Shown here one piece after another: positions 9,261 to 19,269 of a stretch of DNA of 64,000 nt (position 1 is the stretch's first letter; each line of letters opens with the position of its first letter). The stretch covers positions 6,894,001 to 6,958,000 of the forward strand of contig NZ_CP033365.1 in assembly GCF_013170825.1 (NCBI RefSeq), read 5' to 3'. The notes under the pieces were generated by a model. That model was not told the DNA's origin and made no database searches. It worked only from the letters and a program-made list of their open reading frames with translations. A program made the position numbers and the translations under genes. Source of the DNA: Mesorhizobium sp. NZP2298 (GTDB taxonomy: Bacteria; Pseudomonadota; Alphaproteobacteria; Rhizobiales; Rhizobiaceae).

Positions 9261-11942
9261 TCATCCTTCAGGCAAGTCGTCCAGCCAGCAGGCGCCCTCG
9301 AGGTGCGGCCGGGAGAATATCTTCCCAATCTTTCCCGGATTCTTGTTTTGATGATATCGCATATACACACGGTTATCGGCCGCAAGGTCGAGGATCTCGA
9401 TCTTCCCTGTGTAATGGGACATTATGTATTTGAACGTCTTTTGGATGCCGCTGAGACGTTGGTTGATGCCGTGCGCAATCTCTATTCCGCGGCGCAGCGG
9501 AACCTGAAAATGCGATGCGCCTTTCACCGGCCTGGCTTGAAAGAGATAATACGGGCGTACACCCATTTGGTGACACTTGGCGAAGGTTGTCGCTAAAATC
9601 TTGGAATCATCGTTGACATTCGCGAGAAGAACGGACTGATTGAGGAACTGCACGCCCTGAGCCCGCAAGGAGAGAATATTGCGCTCCGCATCGACCGAGA
9701 TTTCACCGATGTGATCGAAATGTGTGACGATCACTGCCGCCTTACCCGCTTCATGTATCCGTTGGAACAAAACCGGCAAAGCGGGATCCTCGAAGCGCTT
9801 GGGCTGATACGCGACTATTTTTGTACCAAAGCGAATGGAATCCAAATGGGTGATCGGCAGCAGATGATCTACAATCCTGTCGAGTTCGGCGGTGCTCAGT
9901 ACGAACGGGTCGCCTCCCGACAGCAGCACGTTCGTTATCTCAGGATGCCCATCAATATATCGAGCAATTCTCTCAAAATCAGGTGCGACTTCATCGGAGT
10001 CTTTGCCGACAATGCGTTTGCGAAAGCAAAAGCGGCAGTATGACGCGCAACGGTCCGTGACCAGCATCAACCCTGTTTGGGGATATTTGTGCTGAAGCCC
10101 GGGCACGACCGTGTTGTCGTGCTCGCCGCTCGTATCCAGATTGCCGGCAATCTGGAATTCTTTGAAGGACGGCTCCACAATGTACTTAAGTTGGTCGTAG
10201 TAAATGTTGGCGATCTGCTCCCGATAGAATTTTGTGACGAGATGACGCGTGATGCTGTTGGCTTGCAGCGAATCTTCGGTAACGACGCGCGTCCCCTCTA
10301 TGAAATTCATAACCGCAGAGCGGGGCCGCGGGTCCGAGTTGGTGAGCGGCCGTTGAGGCGAGCGCATCCGCGGCGCCGCCGACGTCGCCCCGGCGTTCAG
10401 CTGGCGATAACTTGGGCCCTGGTCCTCGGCGACCGCAATCGCCTCCGGATCCGCCTGCAACTCAAACAGCTCGTGGATGAAGCGGTCCTGCGGATAGGCC
10501 GCTTCGGCCGACTTGGGCTCCACCAGAGGATGACTACGTCCCTCCGCGGACTGGAAAGGCGCCGACCAGGCCCGCTGCTCGGGGTCAGCCACCATCTGGC
10601 TGAGTACCTGCTGCAAAAGCCCCGCAAACCGCTCGACCGTGCTTCGCTCAAAAAGCGACGTCGCGTAGATCAACCTCCCATGAATGGTCTCGCCGACCTC
10701 AGCGAGATCAAGCGCGAGGTCATGTTGCGCGACGCGATCACCAACCCCCACGTGCTCAAGTTCGAGCCGCGGCAGATCCGCCGACTCCACGCCATTGTTT
10801 TGCAATGAAAGCATGACGTGGACGATCGGCGTGTGCGCCACGGGGAGGTTACCGAGTTCCACCACTCGCTCAAACGGCAGGTCTTGGTTCGCCTGTGCCC
10901 CAAGCGCAGCGACATTCACCCGCTCCAGCAATGTCGCCAGCGTCGGACCGCCCGACAGATCGATTCGCAGCGCCAGGATATTGACGAATAGGCCAATCAG
11001 CCCCTCGATCTCGGAGCGCATGCGGTTGGCGCTGGGTGTGCCGATCACCAGCTCGTCCTGACCCGACAACCGCGCCAGCACGAGCGCCCAGCCCGCCAGC
11101 AGAGTCACGAACAGCGTCGTTCCATGACGTCGGCTCATCGTCTTGAGCTGCGTGGTCAGCGGCTCGTGCAGCACGAATTCGACGTAACTGCCGCTGTAGT
11201 TCTGCTGAGCCGGACGCGGCCGATCCGTCGGCAGTTTCAGCACGGCTGGCGCGCCCGCCAGCGTGCGAAGCCAGTATTTCGACTGACGCTCGAACACCTC
11301 GCCGGCCAGGAAACGGCGCTGCCAAAGGGCGTAGTCCGCGTACTGCACCGGCAACGGCGCCAGCCGATCCGCACGGCCCTCCCGGGCTGCGGCGTAAAGC
11401 TCGCTGAGCTCGTGTGTTAGGATCTTCCGCGACCAGTCGTCCGAGACCATGTGGTGCATGGTGATCAGCAGCACATGATTGTCGATCGCCAAGCGCACCA
11501 ATCGTCCGCGGATCATCGGCCCGGCTTCCAGGTCGAACGCCGTCTCCGCTTCATGGCGCATCAGATCCGCGAGCGTCGCCTCCACATCCGCTGCAGCCGT
11601 TAGATCGTCTCGCTTCAGCGGCAGGCCGACGCGCACCGGCCCGATCCGCTGGAACGGCTCGCCGTTCTCCACCCCGAAGGTGGTGCGAAGCACCTCGTGA
11701 CGGGTCAACAACCCGTTCAACGCTCGCTGCAGGGCCGCCTCGTCCAGCTCGCCGCGAAACCGAAGCCCCATCTGGATGTGGCAGGCCTCGCTGCCGCCCG
11801 ACACGCGCCAAAGGCGCCAAAGCCGCTGTTGGGGGAATGACAGCGGCACCCGGGGGGGACGGAGCAGAGCTTCGATTGGCGGGACCGCACTCGATAGTGC
11901 AGCGTCTATCGCATTGATTTGGATCGTTCGAGCGAGCTTCAT
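9261..11942 (-). CDS. NRPS condensation domain fused to KamA-type radical SAM aminomutase
   Basis: An 893-residue fusion. Residues about 30-450 are a nonribosomal peptide condensation domain (RVPLSFPQQRLW, RHEVLRTTFG, active-site HHMVSDD at 163-169, and PFERVVELG). Residues 484-517 begin an adenylation domain (HELFELQADPEAIAVAEDQG, SYRQLNA) that breaks off. From Met545 the protein is a lysine 2,3-aminomutase-like enzyme of about 349 residues with the radical SAM triad CASYCRFC (Cys632, 636, 639) and LSGGDPF. The catalytic motif normally reads HHxxxDG; here Asp replaces Gly. Start 11942 was chosen because a sigma54 promoter lies just upstream (12004-12019); ATG 11981 would sit almost on the transcription start. 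KamA alone could also start at 10310, but no ribosome site is visible there. Confidence 0.8.
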   Translation of the reverse strand: MKLARTIQINAIDAALSSAVPPIEALLRPPRVPLSFPQQRLWRLWRVSGGSEACHIQMGLRFRGELDEAALQRALNGLLTRHEVLRTTFGVENGEPFQRIGPVRVGLPLKRDDLTAAADVEATLADLMRHEAETAFDLEAGPMIRGRLVRLAIDNHVLLITMHHMVSDDWSRKILTHELSELYAAAREGRADRLAPLPVQYADYALWQRRFLAGEVFERQSKYWLRTLAGAPAVLKLPTDRPRPAQQNYSGSYVEFVLHEPLTTQLKTMSRRHGTTLFVTLLAGWALVLARLSGQDELVIGTPSANRMRSEIEGLIGLFVNILALRIDLSGGPTLATLLERVNVAALGAQANQDLPFERVVELGNLPVAHTPIVHVMLSLQNNGVESADLPRLELEHVGVGDRVAQHDLALDLAEVGETIHGRLIYATSLFERSTVERFAGLLQQVLSQMVADPEQRAWSAPFQSAEGRSHPLVEPKSAEAAYPQDRFIHELFELQADPEAIAVAEDQGPSYRQLNAGATSAAPRMRSPQRPLTNSDPRPRSAVMNFIEGTRVVTEDSLQANSITRHLVTKFYREQIANIYYDQLKYIVEPSFKEFQIAGNLDTSGEHDNTVVPGLQHKYPQTGLMLVTDRCASYCRFCFRKRIVGKDSDEVAPDFERIARYIDGHPEITNVLLSGGDPFVLSTAELDRIVDHLLPITHLDSIRFGTKIVAYQPKRFEDPALPVLFQRIHEAGKAAVIVTHFDHIGEISVDAERNILSLRAQGVQFLNQSVLLANVNDDSKILATTFAKCHQMGVRPYYLFQARPVKGASHFQVPLRRGIEIAHGINQRLSGIQKTFKYIMSHYTGKIEILDLAADNRVYMRYHQNKNPGKIGKIFSRPHLEGACWLDDLPEG

Positions 11943-12003
11943 GTAGACCCCTGGGCCGGAGTGCGAGACAGCTGTGGCCATAACAGTGCCTCACCTTGTC
12001 CCA

Positions 12004-12019
12004 TGCAATCGACGTGCCA
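12004..12019 (-). promoter_or_regulatory. Consensus sigma54 (RpoN) -24/-12 promoter
   Basis: Read on the minus strand the sequence is TGGCACGTCGATTGCA, a full match to the TGGCACG-N4-TTGCA consensus. It lies 62 bases upstream of the chosen start of the condensation-KamA gene and points at it. I did not find a TGT-N10-ACA NifA site within about 500 bp upstream, so the activator is not settled. Confidence 0.75.
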
Positions 12020-12686
12020 CCGATGTTGTTGCTGCCAGGAGCGGCAAAATAATCCGTTTCGTGCCGGAACGGCGGAATACTTGCGCCTCATGTGTCAGGT
12101 TCCAAGCAAACACGTCTTCAACCGGACACAGCTGAACACAGCAACAAGGACGTCGAGTGACGACGGTCGCCTGCCGAGATGGTGAATGCAGGGGCTCCGT
12201 GGGCGGGCCTCCCGCACAGGCCGCTCGAGCGCGACGGGCTCCAAAAACATGGCGATGACGGCACGTAGGCGGGCGGAGCGCCCATGGCAAACAAACAGCG
12301 CGCTGTTTTTTTCGAGCAGGCGTGCCACCAAACAGGTCATTTTCAAACCAGACGAACATATTGTGGGAGGCGGATCTGGTTGCAGGCGAGATAGCCGCCA
12401 AGCATGGCGATTTGCAGCAGGTAAGCGGCCACCGTGGGCCCTTAGAGGCTCCGGTCGCATTCGGGACGCTGTGCTCCGGTCGGCCATAGGGCGCAAGCGC
12501 GCGCTCGTGCCGCACTGCGGTAGCCAAGTTGTGTAACGGATCCTTCAAATAACTTTACAGGATCTTTGCGACCGCAAATGGCTGCCAATGATACCTTCAC
12601 CGCAAGGTCTAGGTCAGGCACGAATAAAAGCCGACAGCTGTTTACGATCAGACCGATGCATAGCAGGCAAGGGAAGGTCGTCGCCA
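12020..12686. other. Divergent intergenic region, no gene recognised
   Basis: This 667-bp stretch lies between the minus-strand condensation-KamA gene and the plus-strand ATP-grasp gene. No open frame here resembles a known family. Apart from the sigma54 site at its left edge I see no clear operator. A weak GG-N10-GC element at 12285-12300 is not convincing. Confidence 0.45.
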
Positions 12687-13976
12687 ATGGCAAGAAGAGC
12701 GCTCATTCTGATTGAAGGTCATAGGGGTATTGGTCTGAGATACGTTCAAGCGACCCAGACTCTTGGTCTCGAGCCAATTACCCTGTCGGCTGATCCAGCA
12801 CGCTACGACTATCTTGCGGCGGAAAAGCTTGAGGCAATCCGCGTTGATACAGCCAATCTCGATGCGCTGATCCGCGAATGTTCCCGACTACGCATGACCT
12901 ACGACATCGCTGGCATTACTGGCCTTTCGGACCTCAGCGAGTCAGTCTATGCGACAGTTGGCGAGCTCTGCCGGTACTTCAATCTACCGGGACCGAACCC
13001 CGCATCGATCGAACAATGTTGCGACAAATTCACCCAACGTCAGCTCCTTGCGGAAGCCGGTGTTCCAGTACCTGCCTATCGCCTGGCAGCGAATGCATTG
13101 GAGGTTGAAAGTTCTGCCGCGGAGATCGGCCTGCCGGTGATTGTGAAGCCAGCTGCAGGCAGCGGTAGCAGCGGTGTCCGCTTGTGCCGCAACATCGATG
13201 AGTTGGCCAAACATACGACCCATCTGTTGGGCGAGAAGCACCTAAGGCTTTCGCCGAGGATACTGGTCGAAGAATTCGCACAAGGCCCATTCTATAGTGC
13301 TGACACAATGGGAAATGAAGTCGTTGGGATTGAGGGCGCTGACTTCGATCGCCCACCGCACTTCGTCTTTCGTGAATGCATCTTTCCTGCCTTGCTAGCT
13401 GACGACGAGTACAAACATATCGCCGATGTTTCGCTGAGATGCTTGCTAGCTCTCGGCCTCGGCTGGGGGCCAACGAACATTGAGTTCCGGTGGACGAAGC
13501 GTGGCCCAGTCGTCATTGAGGTCAATCCGCGCCTTCCGGGTGGGGTTAATCCTAAGCTGTTTCGGCTGGCTTACGGTGTCGATCTCATCAACGAGCACAT
13601 CAAGCTTGTCATCGGCGAGGAGTGGGACTTGCGCAAAAGACATTCGCACTATGCGGCAGCGCGCTTCCTAAATCCTGATCGCGACGGCATCCTTAATTGG
13701 ATCAATGGCGCCACTCGCGCGGCTGCCATACCAGGTGTCGCCGAAGTCAAAATTTATGCTGAACCGAAAACGTCAATCGTTAGGCGAGGCGACTCCCGTG
13801 ACACCATCGGCCATGTAATCGCCGCCTCAGGAAGCAAAGCTGAGACAGAGGCGATACTGCGGCGTGCCGTCGACCTAATCGCTTGGTCGATTACACCCTT
13901 TCCGACACTTGGCGAACAGAGACAATCCGCGGCCCGCAACGTCCTCGCACCAAGTATGATCGTCGGCAAAGATTAG
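12687..13976 (+). CDS. ATP-grasp carboxylate-amine ligase
   Basis: A 429-residue ATP-grasp enzyme. An N-terminal pre-ATP-grasp fold (RRALILIEGHRGIGLRYVQA) leads to the central and C-terminal lobes: GLPVIVKPAAGSGSSGVRLC (the ATP-binding loop), RILVEEFAQGPFYS, and the Mg-binding strand PTNIEFRWTKRGPVVIEVNP with the following RLPGG. These enzymes form amide or related bonds through an acyl-phosphate. Start ATG 12687 has GGGAAGG nine bases upstream; an upstream in-frame ATG at 12588 lacks one. It is divergent from the condensation-KamA gene. In this setting it may join an amino acid to an amine or hydrazine, but its substrates cannot be read from the sequence. Confidence 0.8.
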   Translation: MARRALILIEGHRGIGLRYVQATQTLGLEPITLSADPARYDYLAAEKLEAIRVDTANLDALIRECSRLRMTYDIAGITGLSDLSESVYATVGELCRYFNLPGPNPASIEQCCDKFTQRQLLAEAGVPVPAYRLAANALEVESSAAEIGLPVIVKPAAGSGSSGVRLCRNIDELAKHTTHLLGEKHLRLSPRILVEEFAQGPFYSADTMGNEVVGIEGADFDRPPHFVFRECIFPALLADDEYKHIADVSLRCLLALGLGWGPTNIEFRWTKRGPVVIEVNPRLPGGVNPKLFRLAYGVDLINEHIKLVIGEEWDLRKRHSHYAAARFLNPDRDGILNWINGATRAAAIPGVAEVKIYAEPKTSIVRRGDSRDTIGHVIAASGSKAETEAILRRAVDLIAWSITPFPTLGEQRQSAARNVLAPSMIVGKD

Positions 13977-14654
13977 TGCAATCGGCAGCACGAAAGAGAC
14001 TCAGATCGATGATGCGACCTGGGGCTGGCCGGGAGGAAACAACGAAGCCGCCCTCAGATCTCACATTTGGAATTCTGCCTCCAAAACATAAGACGAACCT
14101 ACTTTAGGTGATCAGGGGCATGTCGGAGCCAGTTCATGTGACGCTGCATTTCCTTTACCGGTCCAACCTCACCGACAGTCGCTGCATTTGCCCTTTGTAT
14201 GGCTCGCCCTACACTGCGCGTCCGAGAGTTTCTTGGGCGGGCCGAGCCGATCCGATCCTTATCACAGTAGGACAAACGGTCTCACTCTCGGCCGCCGATC
14301 TGACGGCTAGCCCCCCTGCAGGAACCGCCGCTGAGCGATGGCGAACGTGATGGCGCGGCCGCCAACACCGCCCCCTCTGACGCATGATAGTGGCACAGAA
14401 GCGAACCGACGTACTCAGAACGCGTACAGGGTCAAAGTGATCGATACCTCAACTGACATTACTTTTTCAAAAGTAAACGGAAACAATTTCAATGTTCCGA
14501 AAAGCACATCTACATTTAAAACTGTAGAACTTTGTACATTGGAGGAACGTGATAGAGATTCGGCGAGGCGATCACGGCGCAAAGAGCCCGGCAGCTTTGG
14601 GCCTCGGTGCCAGCGACAACCATCCAGCACAAAAATGGCAGCGGAGAAGAGGCT
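13977..14654. other. No gene recognised; AT-rich leader before luxR gene
   Basis: No coding region is supported. The part from about 14440 to 14545 is AT-rich (runs such as ACTTTTTCAAAAGTAAACGG) and probably carries the promoter region of the LuxR gene. No lux-box palindrome of good quality was found. Confidence 0.4.
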
Positions 14655-15473
14655 ATGGAACGCCCCCGGATGACTGAACTCTCTCAAAGGCGCTCAACCA
14701 ACGTCCGACCAACGTTGCATTTGCCTGAGGCTACCGGGGAGGCGTTTGCGGTCGAGTTCGGCCGATTTCTGGACCGTACCGATGGAGTTGCTCAATCCGA
14801 GCGGTTGTTCGACCTGTTGTCTGCTTTCGCTCTGAATTTCGATTGCCGGTGGGTCGCTTATGGCTCAATTTCATCCAGCCAAAGAGATTTAAGGTTGGTC
14901 CGATACGATCCGGCCGTTTTGCTGAACTTTTCTGGGGAATGGCAGGAGCGCTATTTCGAAATGGGTTACGATAGGACAGACTCGATCGTCAAGACTTATC
15001 GAACGCGAGCAGAGGCCTTACGATGGAGCGAGGTGTACAACGACGTAAACACGTCGGAGGACGAACGGCGCGTTTTCGACGATGCTGCGAGGTTCGGCTT
15101 AAGGTCAGGCATTAGCATTCCGTTGCACGGCCCCGATCGCAGCTTTGCGATCATGAGCTTCGCTCAAGCCTGGAACGGCGAACTCCAAAACAGAACAATC
15201 ACCTATTTGCAATTTGCGGCGTTACATTTCCATCTCAAACTCACGAAGTTCGCTAATTCGAGTGAAGAGAGCGAACCTTACCTTTCTCCAAGAGAAAAAG
15301 AGTGTATCTTATGGATAGCCAGAGGCAAGTCCTCCTGGGAAATAGGACAGATTTTGGGAATATCCGTTGACACTGTTAATTTTCACGTCAAGAACGTATT
15401 GCGAAAAACGGATACTTCGAACAGGACAGCGGCCGCTGTAAAGGTCCTTAACTTAGGAATTATAGAATTTTGA
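14655..15473 (+). CDS. LuxR-family quorum-sensing type transcriptional regulator
   Basis: An N-terminal autoinducer-binding domain (residues about 40-195) contains the WQERYFEMGYDRTDSIV stretch, keeping the Trp, Tyr and Asp used for acyl-homoserine lactone contact, although the usual DP is DS. The C-terminal GerE-type helix-turn-helix reads YLSPREKECILWIARGKSSW and GQILGISVDTVNFHVKNVLR. No luxI synthase is in the window, so this is a solo or orphan receptor here. It may control the adjacent ATP-grasp and condensation-KamA genes. ATG 14655 follows a GGAGAAGAGG ribosome site; ATG 14607 is an alternative. Confidence 0.85.
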   Translation: MERPRMTELSQRRSTNVRPTLHLPEATGEAFAVEFGRFLDRTDGVAQSERLFDLLSAFALNFDCRWVAYGSISSSQRDLRLVRYDPAVLLNFSGEWQERYFEMGYDRTDSIVKTYRTRAEALRWSEVYNDVNTSEDERRVFDDAARFGLRSGISIPLHGPDRSFAIMSFAQAWNGELQNRTITYLQFAALHFHLKLTKFANSSEESEPYLSPREKECILWIARGKSSWEIGQILGISVDTVNFHVKNVLRKTDTSNRTAAAVKVLNLGIIEF

Positions 15474-15830
15474 GAAGCCGCGTTCGTAGAAACTGTGTTG
15501 ACGTCATAACGCGCTGTCACACAGAGAGATCGCTGCCACTGGAAGCTTGATTAAAGGGCTCGGTTCCCGTGTGTCCGGAAGCATAGTGAGAAAGGACATG
15601 GACGGCGGCGTCAGGATCTCCGGGCCGTCCGATTGAAAACACCGGTAGCGATCTCAAACTCGAATTCATGGCGCACGAATTCTCAAGGCGTCAGCAATTG
15701 CAGGAAGGAAACCAGTCCTCAGGCGACATTCCACTTTGATTCAGTTCTTCACCGCCCTAAGATCGAGGAGTTTTACGAATAGCTGCTAACTTGCGGCATT
15801 TCTCCACGTAAATCCATTCTTACGTAGCCC
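15474..15830. other. No gene recognised
   Basis: Noncoding stretch between the LuxR gene and the left end of the IS3 element. No terminator hairpin with a T-tract was recognised after the LuxR stop. Confidence 0.4.
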
Positions 15831-16685
15831 TTGACGTGCTCCCTGAATTGTCCTCGCTTTGAGGTTAGCCTGTTCCCCCGGATGAGGAGACAGGCAATGA
15901 AGCGATCGAGATTTTTCGACGAACAGATCATCGGCATTTTGAAGGAGCACCAGGCGGGGCTCTCGGCGACGGAGCTGTGCCGCAAATACGGTGTGAGCGA
16001 CGCACCTTTTACAAGTGGCCCTCGAAGTATGGTGGCATGGATGTGTCGGAGGCGAAGCGGCTGAAGAGCCTCGAGGAGGAGAACAGGAAGCTGAAGCGTC
16101 TGCTGGCCGATGCCATGCTCGATGTCTCGACCTTGCGCGAGATGCTCGGAAAAAACTTCTGACGCCTGGGTGGTCGAGGAGGACCGCCGTGACCTGGGCG
16201 ATCGAGAACAAGGGCTATTCGCAGCGTCGCGCCTGTGGGCTCGTCGGCATGGAGCCGCGGGTTTACCGCTATCGTTCGAGCCGGCCCGATGACCTTGGCC
16301 TGCGCAGGCGGCTGTGGGAACTGGCCGCCGAACGCCGGCGCTTCGGTTATCGCCGGCTGCACCTCCTACTGAAGCGCGAAGGTGTGGCGGTAAACTGGAA
16401 GAAGCTCTACCGGCTCTATCGCGAAGAACGGCTGACGGTGCGCAAGCGCGGCGGCCGTAAACGTGCGCTCCGCACGAGAGCGCCAATGGCAATCCCGCAG
16501 GAATGCAAACCAGCGCTGGAGCCTCGACTTCGTCTCCGACACGCTGACCGATGGCCGCCGCTTCCGAATCCTGTGCGTTATCGACGACTTCAGCCGGGAG
16601 TGTCTGGCCACGGTCGTCGACAACTCGATCTCGGGCGAACGTGTCGCCCGCGAACTCGACACCATCGCTGAGTATGGTGGCTATC

Positions 16686-17836
16686 CCTGCATGATTGAGG
16701 GTGGAAGCTGTGTGGTTTCGGCGGGGCCTGCTGCCCCGGCGGTCATGGTCCTGTCGGTAGCAGATTGCTGGCGATCGCCCGGAACAGACTTGCCTCGGGA
16801 CAGGCGGCGGCGAAGGCCAGGCGGATGCGCGAGACGGTTTCGATGACGCGGGCGCCGAGCTTGAGCAGCCTGAGCCGCAGCGTAGCGAACTCGGCGTTGC
16901 GCAGATGATGGGTCGTGGGCACCGCCTCGCGCAGGGTGAGCATCAACCAGTATGCGGCGGTGTGCAGGACAAGACGGACCTGGTTGGCAATCGGTGAGCG
17001 GCAAGAGGTGCGGTCGGAGGCGAGCTGGCTCTTGTGCATCTTGATCAGGTTTTCGGCCTGGCCGCGGGCGCAGTAGATCACGTCGTAGATGTGCTCGGCG
17101 GAGCCTTTGTCGAGATTGGTAACGACGAAGCGGATGTCGAGGCCGAGGGTGGTTGCCTCGATGCGAGCGCAGGTGCGGCGTTCGGCCTTCCAGGACTTCG
17201 CCTTGTAGCGGGTCTCGGCATAGCCGCGCAGCACAGACTTGCGCTCGAGCGCGCGGCGGGTGCGGATGTCGTCGGCGCTCTCGTCGACGAGCCGCTGCAG
17301 AACCTTGTTGCCGGGTAGGCCGAAGAGGTAGTCGATCGCATTGTTCTCGCACCAGGCCATGACTTGCGCCCGGCCGTATTGGCTGTCGCCACGGATCAGG
17401 ATGCGGGTGGTCGGCCAGCGGGCGCGGATGCGGCGCACGAGACGGCGCAGATGGCCGCGGATCTCCTTGCCCGTCGGGGTCTTGCCAGGACGCAGGGGAA
17501 AAGACAGCGGCAGCAACGTGTCGTCGGTCATGGCGGGTGTGGCTCGCGAGATGCGGTGGAAGGGTTGGCCTAAGCAACCGAATCCTACGCCAAATCAACC
17601 GCTTAAGCTACATCCGCCAGCCTCAAAAGCCCATCGTCGTGCATAAGACGGGTTAGTCACGAAAAGGGAGCCTGCGGGCAACACGACAAATACGGATCCG
17701 CGCTCGCAGCGCATCCGGGCGAGTCGTTGGGGCGGCCAGATAATGTGCTCGAACTCGCAGTTCATCTGCATACGACGGCCTGCCCGCACTTGCGTGCTCC
17801 CGGTGCCCCGTGGCCCGGATCCACCAAGCTTAGCCA
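16686..17836 (-). mobile_element. IS1380-family fragment nested in the IS3 element
   Basis: The element enters the IS3 orfB at 16686 with CCTGCATGATTGAGGGTGGA, its probable terminal repeat. I found no matching inverted copy at the other side, and the transposase lacks its N-terminus, so the far end is deleted. Bases about 17540-17836 hold no recognised gene and may be foreign sequence captured at the deletion. Confidence 0.6.
16743..17531 (-). pseudogene. IS1380-family transposase, N-terminally truncated
   Basis: The 262-residue frame includes LRRLVRRIRARWPTTRILIR, DSQYGRAQVMAWCENNAIDY, YCARGQAENLIKMHKSQLAS and RLVLHTAAYWLMLTLREAVP, the C-terminal half of IS1380 transposases with the catalytic Asp in RGDSQYGR and the Glu in the QAENLIK region. 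The N-terminal third, including the first catalytic Asp, is missing. Confidence 0.8.
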
Positions 17837-18426
17837 AACCTGACGACCGAACAAACGATGGCACCGAGAACAACATGCCGGATAACGGCTTCGTGGAAAG
17901 CTTCAACAGTCGGCTACGCGATGAGTCCCTCAATGAGCGGCTCTTCACCAGCTACCGGCATGCCCGAAAAGTATCGAAGAATGGACGATCAATTACAACG
18001 AGGTGCGCCCGCATGGGGCGATCGGGCACAAGGCCCCGATCTCGTTGCTCAATCCCGATGGCGCCGCCAGCCCGCCATCGTGAGAAAGCCGGGAAACTCC
18101 ACCTTCCGGCGGTCCAGAGAATGGTATCGGAGCAGAAATGGTCGCGGCTCGAATCGCCACTGGATGACAGTTCAGGGGCAGGTCACGAGCGATCGTTGCC
18201 GAACAGTGCCTCCGGAAAGCCAATGTCTTGGTGAGGCGCAGCTTTCCCGATCGATGATAACCCCTAGATTAGGGCAGGGCGAATGCCTTCAGCCGAATTT
18301 GCGTTTGCGGCGCGTAGCAGGACATGGTGGATTCTATCTGATAGCTGCGAATCTCGTACCCCTTGCCAAGGATGTCGACGCAGTAAGCTGATAGCGTAAG
18401 CAGATGAGTGGCTGAGACATCAAACG

Positions 18427-19269
18427 TCAGGTCCACCAGAGAACGAGATCTGGCCGCGCAAACCCGAAAAAGCAATTCAGCAGCACCCGACGCTTTCCGT
18501 TGCCTGATTGACCGGTAACCCCATGAACGAAACCGCCGTCAAGTAGCGCGATATCCCCGGCCTTGAGCTGGATTTCGCGACTAGGCACGGCCTCAAGATA
18601 AGCTGCGGAGTAGGGATATCCCGTGGTCTCCACACCCTGCGACTTTCGATCTGCGACTGTCGGCTTGTGACTCCATAGTCTCAAGTTTCCACCTTCCTCA
18701 GGCATGCTGGGATAAAAGTTGAGTGCTGCGACGGTATTGTGCGCCACCGCAGAAAGCTCGTAATCGTTCCCAGCACGTAACACTTGAGCGACATCGTCGT
18801 GGGGGTCCAAGGAAAATGTGCCGCTTCCGGTCCAACTGAGAGCCCGACAAACGTTCGCCTGACCGTGTTCTGAGCGCGCCAGCCGCAATTCAATGCCTTG
18901 GTTGTGAAGCTCGCGCTTCAACGCGTCGAATAAGGCTCGGACCGGGTCAACTAAACAGCCAAAAAGAGCGTCAACGTGCGGCCGTGCAGTTTCTGCCTCC
19001 GCGAAATAGGTGGCTGCATCCTTCCTGTAGTGGGATGCGCCCACATATTGTCCGGGGACGCCATCTTTGCGCTCCCTGAGACCGGGACTGCCAAAAAACT
19101 TCGCGGTGATCTCCTCCGCTATTTCGGTGCTGAAAGCTTGGCTGATATGCAGAGCCGTGATCTCACCTTTTAGGACCGAGATGATCTCCGCAGTGCTGAT
19201 CGAGCCGGTTCGTTCCTCGATCGTAAGAGGCGAGATGGCCGGCGTTTGACGTGCTTGGTTAGTCGTCAT
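18427..19269 (-). CDS. 2-oxoglutarate/Fe(II)-dependent oxygenase
   Basis: A 280-residue non-heme iron oxygenase. The iron-binding pair is visible as DPHDDVAQV (His-x-Asp) and the distal His in IALLDGGFVHGVTGQ, with a likely 2-oxoglutarate-binding Arg in GKRRVLLNCFFGF. Its ATG at 19269 overlaps the end of the upstream aminotransferase by 11 bp and has an AGGAG ribosome site, so the two are one operon. It probably hydroxylates an amino acid or peptide linked to the aminotransferase product; the substrate is not known. Confidence 0.75.
   Translation of the reverse strand: MTTNQARQTPAISPLTIEERTGSISTAEIISVLKGEITALHISQAFSTEIAEEITAKFFGSPGLRERKDGVPGQYVGASHYRKDAATYFAEAETARPHVDALFGCLVDPVRALFDALKRELHNQGIELRLARSEHGQANVCRALSWTGSGTFSLDPHDDVAQVLRAGNDYELSAVAHNTVAALNFYPSMPEEGGNLRLWSHKPTVADRKSQGVETTGYPYSAAYLEAVPSREIQLKAGDIALLDGGFVHGVTGQSGNGKRRVLLNCFFGFARPDLVLWWT

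Larger units (their letters stand above)
15897..18090 (+). pseudogene. IS3 transposase OrfA/OrfB, frameshifted and interrupted
   Basis: OrfA starts MKRSRFFDEQIIGILKEHQA, shifts frame near 16003 and continues as SEAKRLKSLEEENRKLKRLL. OrfB follows with AIENKGYSQRRACGLVGMEP and RRFGYRRLHLLLKREG, changes frame near 16480, and continues with WSLDFVSDTLTDGRRFRILC and VIDDFSRECLATVVD (first catalytic Asp). It is then broken by the IS1380 insertion and resumes at about 17865 with the segment NGFVESFNSRLRDESLNE that holds the catalytic Glu, ending near 18090. At least three lesions exclude activity. Confidence 0.75.
15831..18184 (+). mobile_element. IS3-family insertion sequence, interrupted by another IS
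   Basis: The left end TTGACGTGCTCCCTGAATTG (from 15830) and the right end TTCAGGGGCAGGTCA (to 18184) are imperfect inverted repeats. Between them lie the two IS3 transposase frames, split near 16690 by an IS1380-type fragment and resuming near 17840. No convincing target-site duplication was seen around the outer ends. Confidence 0.75.

Noticed and set aside
12285..12300. GG-N10-GC element upstream of the ATP-grasp gene
   Set aside because: Poor -12 and partial -24 match and nearly 400 bp from the start, so it is likely chance.
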